In this document: positions 53,701 through 62,900 of the stretch, piece after piece
Layout: each line of letters starts with the position of its first letter
Numbering within the stretch: position 1 is the stretch's first letter
NCBI GenBank assembly: GCA_951640165.1
Contig: OX621234.1
Coordinates: forward strand, 30,632,549 to 30,696,548
DNA length: 64,000 nt
Direction: 5' to 3'
Source of the DNA: Pseudoips prasinana
Taxonomy: Eukaryota > Arthropoda > Insecta > Lepidoptera > Nolidae
Made by a program: the position numbers and the translations under genes
Notes under the pieces: model-generated
What the model was told of the DNA's origin: nothing
What the model saw: only the letters and a program-made list of their open reading frames with translations
Databases searched by the model: none

Positions 53701-53869
53701 GCGCCAATAGTATTGTAAGCTACCAAATTTATTGAATAGGGGGCGATAATTAGTAAGTGTATTTGAAGCAAGCTTATTTTCGACTATTTATTTATTTTCA
53801 GGAATCTATTACATCGCTTATCGTGCTGTCTGTGGCGGGATGCATAATAGAGCGAATGAGAACGTCTAA
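50537..53869 (+). CDS. small secreted-type protein with Kazal-like cysteine pattern (spliced, 5' exons missing)
   Basis: Three exons join in one frame: 50537-50729, 51559-51668, 53802-53869 (stop TAA). Each boundary has a canonical acceptor and donor (TTTCAG / GTAAGT; GGTTTCAG / GTAAGT; TATTTTCAG), and phases match: exon A ends CT and B starts T; B ends A and C starts GA. The visible protein is about 123 residues with six Cys. Around the third and fourth Cys it reads PTPICAYK...HTYHNTCEMQLTNC, like the PVCGxxxxTYxNxCxL....C core of Kazal protease-inhibitor domains, but with 17 residues between those Cys, more than usual. The first visible exon needs one base from an upstream exon, where a signal peptide would be expected; I did not find it. 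Function is unknown; protease inhibition or another extracellular role is inference. Relatives were not searched. Confidence 0.75.
50730..51558. other. intron of the Kazal-like gene (829 bp)
   Basis: GTAAGT donor, TTTCAG acceptor with a pyrimidine-rich run (TTTTCCTATTCGGTTTCAG). No recognised repeat inside. The open frame at 50853-51038 lies wholly within it and is taken as chance. Confidence 0.7.
51559..51668 (+). CDS. exon B of the Kazal-like gene
   Basis: 110 bp: one base, 36 codons, one base. It carries the third, fourth and fifth Cys and the TYHNTC signature. The donor GTAAGT follows at 51669. The phase agrees with both neighbours, which is unlikely by chance for three independent exons. 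Confidence 0.85.
51860..53110 (-). pseudogene. R1-like LINE remnant in intron
   Basis: On the minus strand: LGVGYYADDTLVTARA (about 52520-52470; catalytic YADD), then across a frameshift GVAQVVGRIRLLGLDVVFDKSE (about 52450-52385), FFHGPWRPAPVGSSITVGGV (about 52370-52310) and MRYLRYILNGRLKYG (about 52290-52245). This order is typical of R1-clade RTs. Flanking parts at 51900-52150 and 52700-53110 fit 3' and noncoding or rearranged parts of the same element (GGCTCTTGGGCTACGCCTGC, inverted). The PQGSVLGP block and most of the RT are missing. R1 relatives often target rDNA, but this lies in a gene intron, so it is a fragment of a dispersed relative. Confidence 0.7.
53401..53454. repeat. near-perfect hairpin, 25-bp arms, 4-nt loop
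   Basis: Left arm CCGATAGCCTAAAAAAGTTA.. (53401-53425), right arm 53430-53454 ending TTTTAGGCTATTGG. Two mismatches in 25. Confidence 0.9.
53802..53869 (+). CDS. exon C (terminal) of the Kazal-like gene
   Basis: Acceptor TATTTTCAG, then GA completes the codon opened by exon B. It codes IYYIAYRAVCGGMHNRANEN plus one more residue and TAA at 53867-53869, supplying the sixth Cys (VC, where Kazal domains have their last Cys). Short terminal exon. Confidence 0.75.
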
Positions 53870-54096
53870 GAGAAAATTCAAGAGAATATTGAGCTGTGTT
53901 CATCATATGGTCTAATAACCTTATTATTTCGGTGTTTGTGTGAATTTAATTCATATGTAGGTATCTATTGAATAGCAAAACCCGTTCTACAATTGGTAAA
54001 AATAACTGGGTACAAGTAGTACAAGTATTATTATCAGTGTAAGAAAAATATAAGAGGCATAACCCGCAATTGAGTCATACCTAATAAGAGCAAAAC

Positions 54097-54102
54097 AATA
54101 AA
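54097..54102 (+). terminator. candidate polyadenylation signal
   Basis: AATAAA 228 bp after the stop codon of the Kazal-like gene. Another ATAATAAATTATG lies at about 54119. Common by chance in AT-rich DNA. Confidence 0.35.
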
Positions 54103-54133
54103 TTCAAGGGGCAGAAGTATAATAAATTATGTA

Positions 54134-54463
54134 GTGTACCAGTACATGGAAAAATGTTTCTTAAAAAGTCACAAATGCCATTCACGATCATTATCAGACT
54201 TTCGCCAATGCCTTGGACAAATGGTTAACACGGTGGAGAATCATGTGAACCTTAGAAAAAAAGCTACCATGTTCTATTCTCAGCAATTCTCCCTGCATCA
54301 ATCGAATTATTGCAATTTTCGGCGAATATATGCCTTGGGAAAGGAAGCCAAATATTTTGGTATGACTCATGGCCAAAGTTTTAGTTGCCTTTGGAATGGG
54401 CGCAATAAAACATCCTTTACCTACAGGGTCAAAAATAACACAAGAACTTCTTTAGAAATATGA
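54134..54463 (+). other. unassigned open frame (109 codons)
   Basis: It begins at a GTG; the first ATG is codon 5. It has mixed hydrophilic composition (HVNLRKKATMFYSQQFSLHQ) and ends ...NTRTSLEI. Not recognised. It lies after the likely polyadenylation site. Chance, or a fragment of a mobile element gene, are both possible. Confidence 0.2.
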
Positions 54464-54895
54464 ACAATCACTTTTAAATCAGAATAAAATTTCACTTTAA
54501 TTTTATAGAGATTTTAAAAAATATTAAAATTACCCAAACAGATTAATAGTAGTACCTAATAAAAAACGTAGTTATCAGACTATCGATCGTAACTTTCATT
54601 ACGTTTGCAAATAACTTCTTTGTTGACCAAAGACAAAGCTCATTAATTAAACCGAAAAAAAAATTGTTTCAAAATTTCCCAAACCATTCCCTAATCCTGT
54701 TATTCCTGATGACTGAATACCTAATAAAGTCATTAAACTCGTTGCCGATGTGACAGTTTCTCCCTTGAGTCATAATATGAACCTTTGTGTAAGCTCAGGC
54801 ATCTTTCTTACTTATATAAAAACTATTATGTTTATAAAAACTGTTATATGTATATAAACAAGAGGGAAGCAATTACTATATACCTAATAAATAAA
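54464..54895. other. no gene recognised
   Basis: AT-rich unassigned DNA. Confidence 0.4.
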
Positions 54896-55072
54896 TATCC
54901 TGGGACATGGGACCTACATACCGCCATCTGATCTCAAACTAAGTAGAGCTTCCAGACTCCGGACAAACAGACATGTTCATGCACACAAATATCTGTTCTG
55001 GGTGGGAAGTGGGAATCGAACCCACGACCTGCGGCGTGAAAAGCAATCATTTGCCAACCACGTAACAAGCCC
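54896..55072 (-). mobile_element. SINE-A copy, internally deleted
   Basis: Tail CCTGGGACATGG, CCGCCATCTGATCTCAAACTAAGTAGAGCTTCC joins directly to GGACAAACAGACATGTTCATGC; the head ends GTGGGAATCGAACCCACGACC and GCCAACCACG. The GTGGGAA next to the B box is duplicated. Confidence 0.8.
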
Positions 55073-55159
55073 GTCACGTATTGATTGATATTAGTTAAAT
55101 ACTGAACTGTTAATAATAATGAAAAATAAATATCCTATTTTAACCGTAATATTAATAAT

Positions 55160-55376
55160 AATTATACCGTGTATGAATATATTATTCACACACGGTCATC
55201 AGATAACTGATATACTACATATACAACTTTTCTTTTGTAAATACACACTTATATCGATAATTACACCCAGACTCAGGACAAACAGACATGTCCATGCACA
55301 CAAATATCTGTCCTGGGTGGGAATCGAACTCACGACCTGCGGCGTGCAAAGCAAGCATTTACCAACCACGCCACAT
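55160..55376 (-). mobile_element. SINE-A copy
   Basis: TATTATTCACACACGGTCATC, CAGATAACTGATATACTACATAT, ACACCCAGACTCAGGACAAACAGACATG, GGTGGGAATCGAACTCACGACC and ACCAACCACGCCA. It lies about 90 bp from the previous copy in the same orientation. Confidence 0.85.
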
Positions 55377-55414
55377 CCATCACGTCACTTTAATGGAGTA
55401 AATATAGATACGGT

Positions 55415-55615
55415 TAAGGTTTTCGAGTGGCCAGCACGAACCGGAACACGCGGCGTGGGCAGGCTCCCTACAAGAGGGACCGATAATCTTGTGTTCGCTG
55501 GAAGCCGCTAGATGCGGGTAGCGCAGGACTACCCACTGTGGAGAACTTGGGTGAAGGCTTTGACCAAGCGAGGATCTCTTTCGGCTCATGTGATGATGAT
55601 GATGATGAAATACAC
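55415..55615 (+). pseudogene. RTE-like LINE 3' end with (GAT)n tail
   Basis: FEWPARTGTRGVGRLPTRGT (about 55420-55480) matches LEWRPRTGKRSVGRPPTRWTDD of RTE-like ORF2; a stop follows at GSR*. The continuing frame gives MRVAQDYPLWRTWVKAL (about 55512-55560), the DRxLWRxLxEAF block. It ends in GATGATGATGATGATGAA. The copy is 5'-truncated to its last 200 bp. Confidence 0.75.
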
Positions 55616-57071
55616 ATATAGGATGGTAATGCCTACAGGGACCATATAATGTACAATAAGAAAGTCGTAGTAGCAAGTAAGACTGTATCATCTACGAATA
55701 GTTATCAAAATGTAAAAGGTTAACACGTTTTCTTGTTTGTTGCAATATTTTGTCCATCGTAGGTACAGAGGTAAACAGAGTAAAGCCGGTTCCTCCTTGA
55801 GTGGTTTTTATATGAACTCTATAAGACAACAAAAGATTATTTAGTTTCTATTTTTGGTACACTCTCAGCTCTCAACAGAATTTTAAAAGCTATAATTTAT
55901 TCTTTATTCGAGTCTTGAAACGTCGAAGTTTAGTATAGTATCAACGGTAGGTCGTAATTCAAGCGGGCGGATTATTTTCTTATATGTTGGAGTATGATAC
56001 ATGACTGCGCTCAGATGCTTACCGTCCCGGCGCATCGGACTATTAGAAGCATTGTATAAACAAAGGATTAAATTATCGCGTTAAGACAGAGATAATCCAT
56101 ACAGATGAGGTGGTTGTTGACCTCCGATGTCGGGAAAGTATGCCCTGACTCATTTTGAATTATTTTAAAGTTGGAAACTGTGAAAACGCTTTCATATTAA
56201 TTGAAGATAACTTCACAACTTAGATAATTATACTCGTACACATTTTTTTTATTCCTTGCCTCCTTTTTTGGGTTCCGTAAGGAAATAGTAACATGGAACC
56301 CTTATGTAATATTCGAACTGTTCTTCTATTTTTTACTAGCACGTTCAAATTGAACATTTTTAAATATTGCTAAATTGATGGGCTAACAAAAGCATATCAT
56401 TGGAAAATAGGCTGGAGCAAGGACTTCAAAGTAGCTGCAGTGCTGAATCAATGAAAGGTCCATACAATTGGTTGTTGTTTGAGTGAAGCGTGGAGAACTT
56501 ATGATTAAAATGATAAAGGATACACAAATATGCTTATATGTTGTATCTCAACAGTTGTAGATGCATACAATCTGCAATAATTATTGTTCCAATTAATATA
56601 TTTTTAACTTGAATATACCATGAAAAAGCATCTATCGGAAGATCCGCACTGCAGTAATACACCTTTTTTTTTTAATAATATTAAACATTTTTTAATTTCA
56701 TTTAAATAATAAAGCAGTATTTCACAGGGCACAGTTTCATGTAATCAAACCAAGAAACCTTCACCTACACACCTAACTGAGTTATGCGGTCTAGTTCTTA
56801 GAATTATTAGAAGTAAAAGCACGGAACCAGTACACGTGTAGGATTCGAACTTTGCCCGATTGTTCTTCCATAATATAGGGGTGGGCTCCCGTTTAAATCT
56901 GTTGCGCTTGCTTTTAGAACTAAACGGGCTACTACCATCTGTTCTCGAAACCAGTAATCAAGATGGCAATCAATACTGTCTCACTCTGTCTATTACCATA
57001 GAGATTCTCATAAGGACAAGGAGCAACCGCATAACTTACTTAACTAGCTAGCATCATAACATAGTATAATA
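55616..57071. other. no gene recognised
   Basis: 1.45 kb unassigned. GGGTTCCGTAAGG and CATGGAACCCTTATG at about 56270-56305 are a small scrap of the CCGGCCAAGTG repeat. No exon seen. Confidence 0.4.
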
Positions 57072-57352
57072 ATATCTTATTCACATACGGCCATCTGATC
57101 CCAAACTTTTGTAAAACAAATTTTCTTTTGTTAATACATCATCATCATCATCATATCAGCCGAAAGGCGGCCACTGCTCGACAAAGGCCTCCCTCCTAAG
57201 ATCTCCACAATTGTCAGTCTGTAAATACATACTTATGCCTCTAGATAATTACCCCCACACTCAGGACAAACAGCCATGTTCATGCATACAAATAACTGTC
57301 CTGGGTGGGAATCGAACCCACGACCTGCAGCGTGGAAGGCAAGTATTTACAC
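57072..57352 (-). mobile_element. SINE-A interrupted by an RTE tail
   Basis: CTTATTCACATACGGCCATCTGATCCCAAAC at the tail end; CCACACTCAGGACAAACAGCC, GGTGGGAATCGAACCCACGACC and AAGTATTTAC at the head. The insertion 57140-57220 splits it. Confidence 0.8.
57140..57220 (-). mobile_element. RTE 3' end insertion with target duplication
   Basis: An 81-bp fragment starting CATCATCATCATC (a (GAT)n tail on the minus strand) and including GCCACTGCTCGACAAAGGCC. It is flanked by GTTAATACAT (57130-57139) and GTAAATACAT (57221-57230), a 10-bp target duplication with one difference. Confidence 0.75.
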
Positions 57353-57368
57353 GTGTCTTTAAGACTTA

Positions 57369-57460
57369 TCTGTTGGTATAGTGGTTACTAATCTAGACCA
57401 CTAAGCCAGAGGTCGTGGGCTCGATCACCACCCAGGACAAATATTTGTGTGATGAACACG
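57369..57460 (+). repeat. SINE-D head fragment
   Basis: TTGGTATAGTGGTTACTAATC, ACCACTAAGCCAGAGGTCGTGGGCTCGATCACC (B-box like), then CAAATATTTGTGTGATGAACACGATTATTGGTTC, where the Harbinger-type element cuts it. Confidence 0.6.
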
Positions 57461-57476
57461 ATTATTGGTTCAGTTA

Positions 57477-57714
57477 GGGTCAGCGCAGATAGAGAGGCGC
57501 GCAGCGCAGAGGATTTTATTAAGGCACTAGAAAATCAACTTTAGAGCTATAGGAATAAAGTGCATATATGCTTGAACCTGACAAAATGCTCGCGCAGTCT
57601 CGCGCATTTTAATGTTCAAGCATACATGCACTTTACTTCAATAATTTTAAAGTTGATTTTCTAGTGCCTTAATAAAATCCTCTCCGCTGCGCTCCTCTCT
57701 GTCTGCGCTGACCC
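57477..57714. mobile_element. foldback MITE, TTA target duplication (PIF/Harbinger-like)
   Basis: 238 bp, almost wholly self-complementary: GGGTCAGCGCAGATAGAGAG at the left and CTCTCTGTCTGCGCTGACCC at the right, continuing inward to GTGCATATATGCTTGAAC / GTTCAAGCATACATGCAC. TTA occurs on both sides (57474-57476 and 57715-57717). A 3-bp TTA/TAA duplication and GGG-starting ends fit PIF/Harbinger. The loop GCTCGCGCAGTCTCGCGC is CpG-rich. Confidence 0.8.
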
Positions 57715-57717
57715 TTA

Positions 57718-60700
57718 CTCTTTTACGCAAAAACTAGCGAACGGATTTGGATGAAACTCTGTAGTAATATAGCTTATATATATGAATAAAACATAGGCTA
57801 TAGATGTATTTTTTTCGGTATGGGAAGTAAATTGCTCTACCCTCTGACTTCCCGGGTTAAATTACATAGCCCTGCTATCCATAAATGTAAGGAACATTTG
57901 GACACGGCTTCAGATTTAATGTGATGAAGCTTCCGCTAGAATTACACGTGCGAAGCATCATCATCGTTTTATCCCCACTAATATGCTAGTGGATATGGTT
58001 TCTGCACTTAGTCCCGATATGGAATATTGTACGCAAACCATGGCAGCATTAATTCCATCAAGCCCACCTGCTTCCAGGAGCGAAGCATACCATCTCACTC
58101 ACCTAATAGGGAACTAAAATATAACTAAAGTTTGTTTGACATGATTCATAAAAGATAAAATATAATCAGATTGCCCCAACTCGGTACGCTGGTTGATTTG
58201 CACTTGCCTAATTTTTTACACTCGAATCTTCGTTAATCGCGTGTCGAACTGGAGTTTTTATGTGTCTCGTAAAAGACGTACTTAGATAAGTATGTAGGTA
58301 CTCACTTAAATTTATTTATTTTGTACAAGTCAAAAGTTGTTTGGTTATGTACCTACCGAAGTTTAAGGTGTTATTATAAGATGGCTTTGCCAAATGCAAT
58401 TGCGCAATGACATATGAATAAAAAAATGTGTTACCAGCGAGCCCTTAGGGCTCTGAACCAGTTCTTGAGAATACCTAGCGGATAATTCCTCTGTATGGAG
58501 GCGATGCTGGTGTTTGGATGGGTTGTTAAATTCTGGCTTCACCGAATACTAGGGGCAAGTGTGGGCTCAAGTCGTCTAGCATATAAAATCTTTAGGGTTC
58601 GAACCTCGACTCTTGTGTCTCTGCCACTCTACCGCTATACGCGAAGAACCGGAGCTCTCGTACGATTTAGCAGCCAGGGGACACAACAAACTGCTGGTTA
58701 CCGTGATATTAATACACTTTTAAAACCTCGATTAAAGGAGGACACGTCGTAGCGCTGCTGAGGTAAGTGATACGATCAACAAATATAGTAAAATTTCAAT
58801 GAATTGGGATGTTTGAATACAGGATTTCTCACGATTCTTGTGTATGAAGCTCGCTCTAGGGGCAAAATTCGAATCGTACTTAGTTACAGATTCTGGCGCA
58901 TGGCGTAACAGCGCCGCGCCATTATTCTGTTATTATAAGGCCACGGTTATGTAAACCTACCTGTTTGTACGAGACTTACCATTTTAAACAAATAGAATTT
59001 GTGCCAATAACAACACGGCTGTTGTAGAAAAACAATAAACACCGGTTCGTTGACCGATACTGAATGTTCTGCCAAAATAAGCTCCCCTTACCTTCCACAA
59101 TGTATGAGAAGTCCGATTGAAAATCTGTGTAGTTACTGTTAAACATAGTAAGTTAAGTGGAGATACGGAGTAGACAATTAATAATACGTGTGACTAAGCA
59201 AACTTTATGTTATGGAGATAGGTATAAACAAAAGTTTATTTATCACTTGAAAACTTCGTTAGGAGCGTTGAGGACTTCTTGGTTGAAAACTAATCGTGGA
59301 GTTCGCGTCATCGCCACGTCACGTTCCCAGGAACTACATGTACCTATACTGCGTATATATGTGTACTTTTTGGGTGAACAAAAAGCGTGAACCTCGCGTC
59401 ACCGTCACGCTTCCAAAGAGCTACATTACATTACATTGTAAATTATTTAGATGAAATGCGTTAAAAAAAGTTTAACTTTCTATCGGAAAAGACTGAAAAA
59501 CATGCCTGGCAGCATGTTTTTTTTGACATGGCCCACAGTTAGTAAATGAAGCTTCCACTGATTCACGGTTACGGTTAAGAATAACTTTATTTCTCATAAA
59601 GAATTGTATACATAATTCACTTACTGAGAAACAATTTTTGGAACTAAGATTAATAATTAAGGCGCACAAAGGTACGTATATAAATTAACAAAAACAATAT
59701 TCTTAAGAAAAAATCACTGAACATAAAGGCGAATAGGACTCCCACGGTCTACAAATAAGACTACAAACAAAGTAGCCCGCGTCAGAGGCAACTACATTTG
59801 GAGTTCGTATCTAGAGTGTTATCGATGTATTTTATAGTGACAGTTTTTGGAACGTTTTTGTGCAACTCTACGTTAACACGCGATCACGCATACCGTACGT
59901 GTCGTAAATAATGATTGGAGGGAGGCGACCAATACGTCGACCAATCAAACTAAGGGTCATAAAATTCGATGGTGCCCGCGGCGACTCCGTGGTCTAACTC
60001 TGTGTTGACGAGTACGATATATCAAATCGTGTACAGTGTCACGAGAACTTGTAATAAGGTAGGAAGGTAAGTCATATCATAACTTACCTCATCCAGATGC
60101 TCTGAGACATTTCTGGGGCAACGGTTGATACCATACGGTAGATGACGTTCGGGATCTATTTCATTGCCGGGACCACCCTGTCACCGCTTCATCAATATTA
60201 TTCTTATTTTCTTTGGATGTTATTATTTCTTAAGTTAAATCATACACTATTAATAGTTCTTAAGTTTGTTCATAAAATATTCTCGTTCCAGAACAATTGT
60301 AATCTAATTTTGTTATTACTCATTTCTAAGTGATTTTTATATCTGTTTTGTAACGGTTGGATTCGCGGATTCGCGTAGTGTAACGGATAAAGGCTAAATG
60401 CACGTTCTGTAAATTTTCTCTTATTCGCAAGGGTATTTTACAGCAAGAATTTAAGGTATAGTCTACTATGAGTAATACAGTGCGATTGCTCCTGACCTTC
60501 TCTTTCTCCTCCTCTATCTTCTCTTCTCTTCTTAAGTCAATGTCGGCAGTATGAAGATGATCGTTGACGGCAATATAATGCAGTGTGACCAGTTTTATTA
60601 AGTTATGTTGGAAATGTGTAGGAAAAAGATCTGACTAAGCCTTAGAGAACGTGTGAATACTTTCTACTGCAATCCGCGCACTTCAGTACCTTTTTTATAA

Positions 60701-60744
60701 GGAAGGACAATAGCTACACTACCGAAATTAATTCCTGTGTTGCG
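57718..60744. other. no gene recognised; long unassigned stretch
   Basis: 3 kb. 57735-57890 (GCGAACGGATTTGGATGAAA, ACATAGGCTATAG) looks like an old dispersed repeat. 58430-58750 has GGGTTCGAACCTCGACTC, B-box-like, and an 85-codon frame without motif. A pyrimidine tract (TTCTCTTTCTCCTCCTCTATCTTCTCTTCTC) lies at about 60499-60530. No host exon with matching splice phases was found. Confidence 0.35.
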
Positions 60745-60905
60745 GAGTACTACAAACATACAATTGACGGACACCAAGGACATCCAGACTCAGGACAACT
60801 ATTTATGGGTCAAACAAATAGTTGATCAGCGCGGGATTCGAACCCGAGACACGAAGTGGCGAGTCAATTGTCTTAACCGCTGCGCCAGAAGTGCAGTCAA
60901 GTCAA
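60745..60905 (-). mobile_element. SINE-C, tRNA-derived
   Basis: The reverse complement starts CTGGCGCAGCGGTTAAGACAATTG (A box), then GTCTCGGGTTCGAATCCCGCGC with an exact B box. The body has ACTATTTGTTTGACCC and GTCCTGAGTCTGGATGTCC. The acceptor and anticodon stems do not close, so it is not a tRNA gene. Confidence 0.7.
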
Positions 60906-61084
60906 ATACTTTGTACATAATAAAACGTATCTTAACCTTCAAACTCAGATTGTATAAACCAACAGAAGCGCCATCTGTGCGATCAATTTAAAGCAACAAA
61001 ATTGTACTCGCATTTTGCCTCTAAACGCTCGGCTGGTTTGCCGACATCATGAGTGCGGATAAAAAAATCTTCTATTTACAGTAT

Positions 61085-61134
61085 AAAATAATACTACGCT
61101 AGAATAGCTAACTATTCTAGCGTAGTATTATTTT
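61085..61134. repeat. perfect hairpin, 23-bp arms, left of a Helitron copy
   Basis: Left arm 61085-61107 (ends CTACGCTAGAATAG), loop CTAA, right arm 61112-61134 (starts CTATTCTAGCGTAG). No mismatch. It ends 9 bp before the Helitron terminus. Confidence 0.95.
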
Positions 61135-61143
61135 TATATATTA

Positions 61144-61328
61144 CTAGCTGTGCCGTGCGATTTCACCCACATCAAACTTTATAAATCATAACCCTATGTG
61201 TTATTCGGATATTTATAAGCTATATTACTACAAAGTTTCATCAAAATCCGTTCAGTAGTTATGGCGTGAAAGAGTAACAAACATCTATACATCCATCCAT
61301 ATTCACAAACTTTTGTATTTATAATATT
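61144..61328 (-). mobile_element. Helitron-type element, short subfamily, bracketed by hairpins
   Basis: CTAGCTGTGCCGTGCGATTTCACCCACATC, AACCCTATGTGTTATTCGG, TACAAAGTTTCATCAAAATCC, GTGAAAGAGTAACAAACATC and TTGTATTTATAATATTAG. The expected TAGGA at the far end is replaced by the arm of the next hairpin. Confidence 0.8.
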
Positions 61329-61373
61329 AGCCGTTTGTTCGTTAGCCTTGTTGGCTAACGAACAAACGGCTAA
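61327..61373. repeat. perfect hairpin, 21-bp arms, right of the same Helitron copy
   Basis: TTAGCCGTTTGTTCGTTAGCC-like left arm (61327-61347), 5-nt loop TTGTT, right arm 61353-61373. The first bases of the arm (TTAG) are the last family-specific bases of the Helitron-type element. Confidence 0.95.
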
Positions 61374-62436
61374 CAATTATTTTCAATTAATTTAATTCCT
61401 ATATTAATACATTACACTTACATTTAAATTAGTTTAGTGGTGAAAAAACACATAACCGCCATCAAAGCCCACCATGACAGAAATCACAAGGAAAACTGAA
61501 TTAAAAACTATATGTAGCCACTATACCTACTTAAAAGACAACAAGCTGTATACGAATGTCACATGTTAGCCACTTAATAAAAACCATAAGATATTCTGTT
61601 TATTTTTTTATTACACTTAATTTGTTGTTACCTACTTATGACGTCACTTCTAAAAATAAAATGACATCTACGCGGGTGGTGTCACGTCAGATTGAAGAAT
61701 CCGCCACTACATGACGAAACCTTCTTGAGTGGCAAACGTTACACACAGCCAGTGTAAAGAAATCCCTCTCAACAGCAAATAATGCCCCGAAGAAGACCAA
61801 ATGTTGGGATGGCCGTGTCTATCAGACTGGTTGTATTTTGTTGGCAGTGAACAACCTCGACTCCTTGTATCGACACTTGTGTTTTTTTAGTTGGGGTCGG
61901 AATGTAGCAGATATAGTTGTAGTAAACCTTTCTGGCTGACAATTAAGTCTACAATCGTATATTATGTTGAAATTTTATCCATTAGGTTTGCATCGATACA
62001 AACCCAAAACATGGAAATTAAAGTTAATCAAATCTTCTTCTTATTCAAAAGAAACATGTCAAAATGTTTTTTTTGGTGACTACGTTTTTAGGTGATAGAG
62101 ACTGAAGAAGTGTGTTCATAGTAAAGATATTCACTGTAGTGTACCTATACGTCGCCCGTCCCAACTGCTCAATATCCACAGTATGTTAAAAGTTGTAAAC
62201 TTAAGTGCCAGAAAGATCGCCAGAGCTCATCGGAGAAGAGTCGGTACCAGTATAATAATTATACCCTGGGACATTATTTACACACGGCACAAATCGATAA
62301 CCTCGACTCAAGCATATTTTGCTCTACTGTAGAGTTACGGTTCTGGTAATAACGTTGCACCCGATTCCGTACAATACCAACTTAAGTAATCGTAATATCA
62401 CTTCATTATGAAAAGAACAACTTTGAGGCAATCATG
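61374..62436. other. no gene recognised
   Basis: Unassigned DNA. CCCTGGGACATTATTTACACACGGC at about 62265 is a scrap of the inverted SINE-A tail. Confidence 0.4.
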
Positions 62437-62668
62437 GCCAGTTGTGCTCACCGGTCCGTAAGTAATCGGCGAGGTAAAGCACCTAGACACGCGGTCAGTC
62501 CGTAGATGGGTGACCGTTAAAGTTAATTTAATTTCTGAGCGTCTCCGTGCACGTTAAGTTGTTGGTCCCGGTTGTTAACATTAGACAACTGTCGCCAAGC
62601 CTTGTGAAAAACCTACTGGGCAGCTTGAATAACTCTGACACCAGGGTAACCACTGTCCATACGATAAA
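62437..62668 (+). mobile_element. 5S-rRNA-like SINE, copy 7, best head
   Basis: CACCGGTCCGTAAGTAATCGGCGAGGTAAAGCACCTAGACACGCGGTCAGTCCGTAGATGGGTGACCG aligns by eye along about 65 bp with the 3' half of 5S rRNA (..CGTCCGATCACCGAAGTTAAGCAACGTCGGGCGCGGTCAGTACTTGGATGGGTGACCGC). Body and CATACGATAAAGAAAG end are shared with the other copies. The 5S A-box and C-box positions are recognisable. Confidence 0.7.
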
Positions 62669-62855
62669 GAAAGAAAGATGAAAACAACAGGGCAACTTCA
62701 GTTGTTTAGTTTGGAGTAAAAGTCAAAGATACGTTAGGACCTGACGAATAGTAAGTAGTACTTAGTAAGTAATTCTAAGTATGTGCCCGGTACTGGCCCG
62801 GTACGAGTATATGTGTGCAGTTCTAGTAGAGGACTGTTAAACTACTAGATAGCTC

Positions 62856-62900
62856 TGAAAAGAACAGAGTATACATAGGATGTATACTCTGTTCTTTTCA
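62856..62900. repeat. perfect hairpin, 21-bp arms, 3-nt loop
   Basis: TGAAAAGAACAGAGTATACA.. (62856-62876) and its exact complement 62880-62900; loop AGG. Confidence 0.95.

Larger units (their letters stand above)
51669..53801. other. last intron of the Kazal-like gene (2133 bp), with transposon insertion
   Basis: Ends TTTATTTATTTTCAG. It contains the R1-like LINE remnant (51860-53110, opposite strand) and a hairpin (53401-53454). Confidence 0.7.

Noticed and set aside
60820..60900. Possible tRNA gene on the minus strand with an exact B box
   Set aside because: The stems do not pair, and SINE-type body sequence follows.
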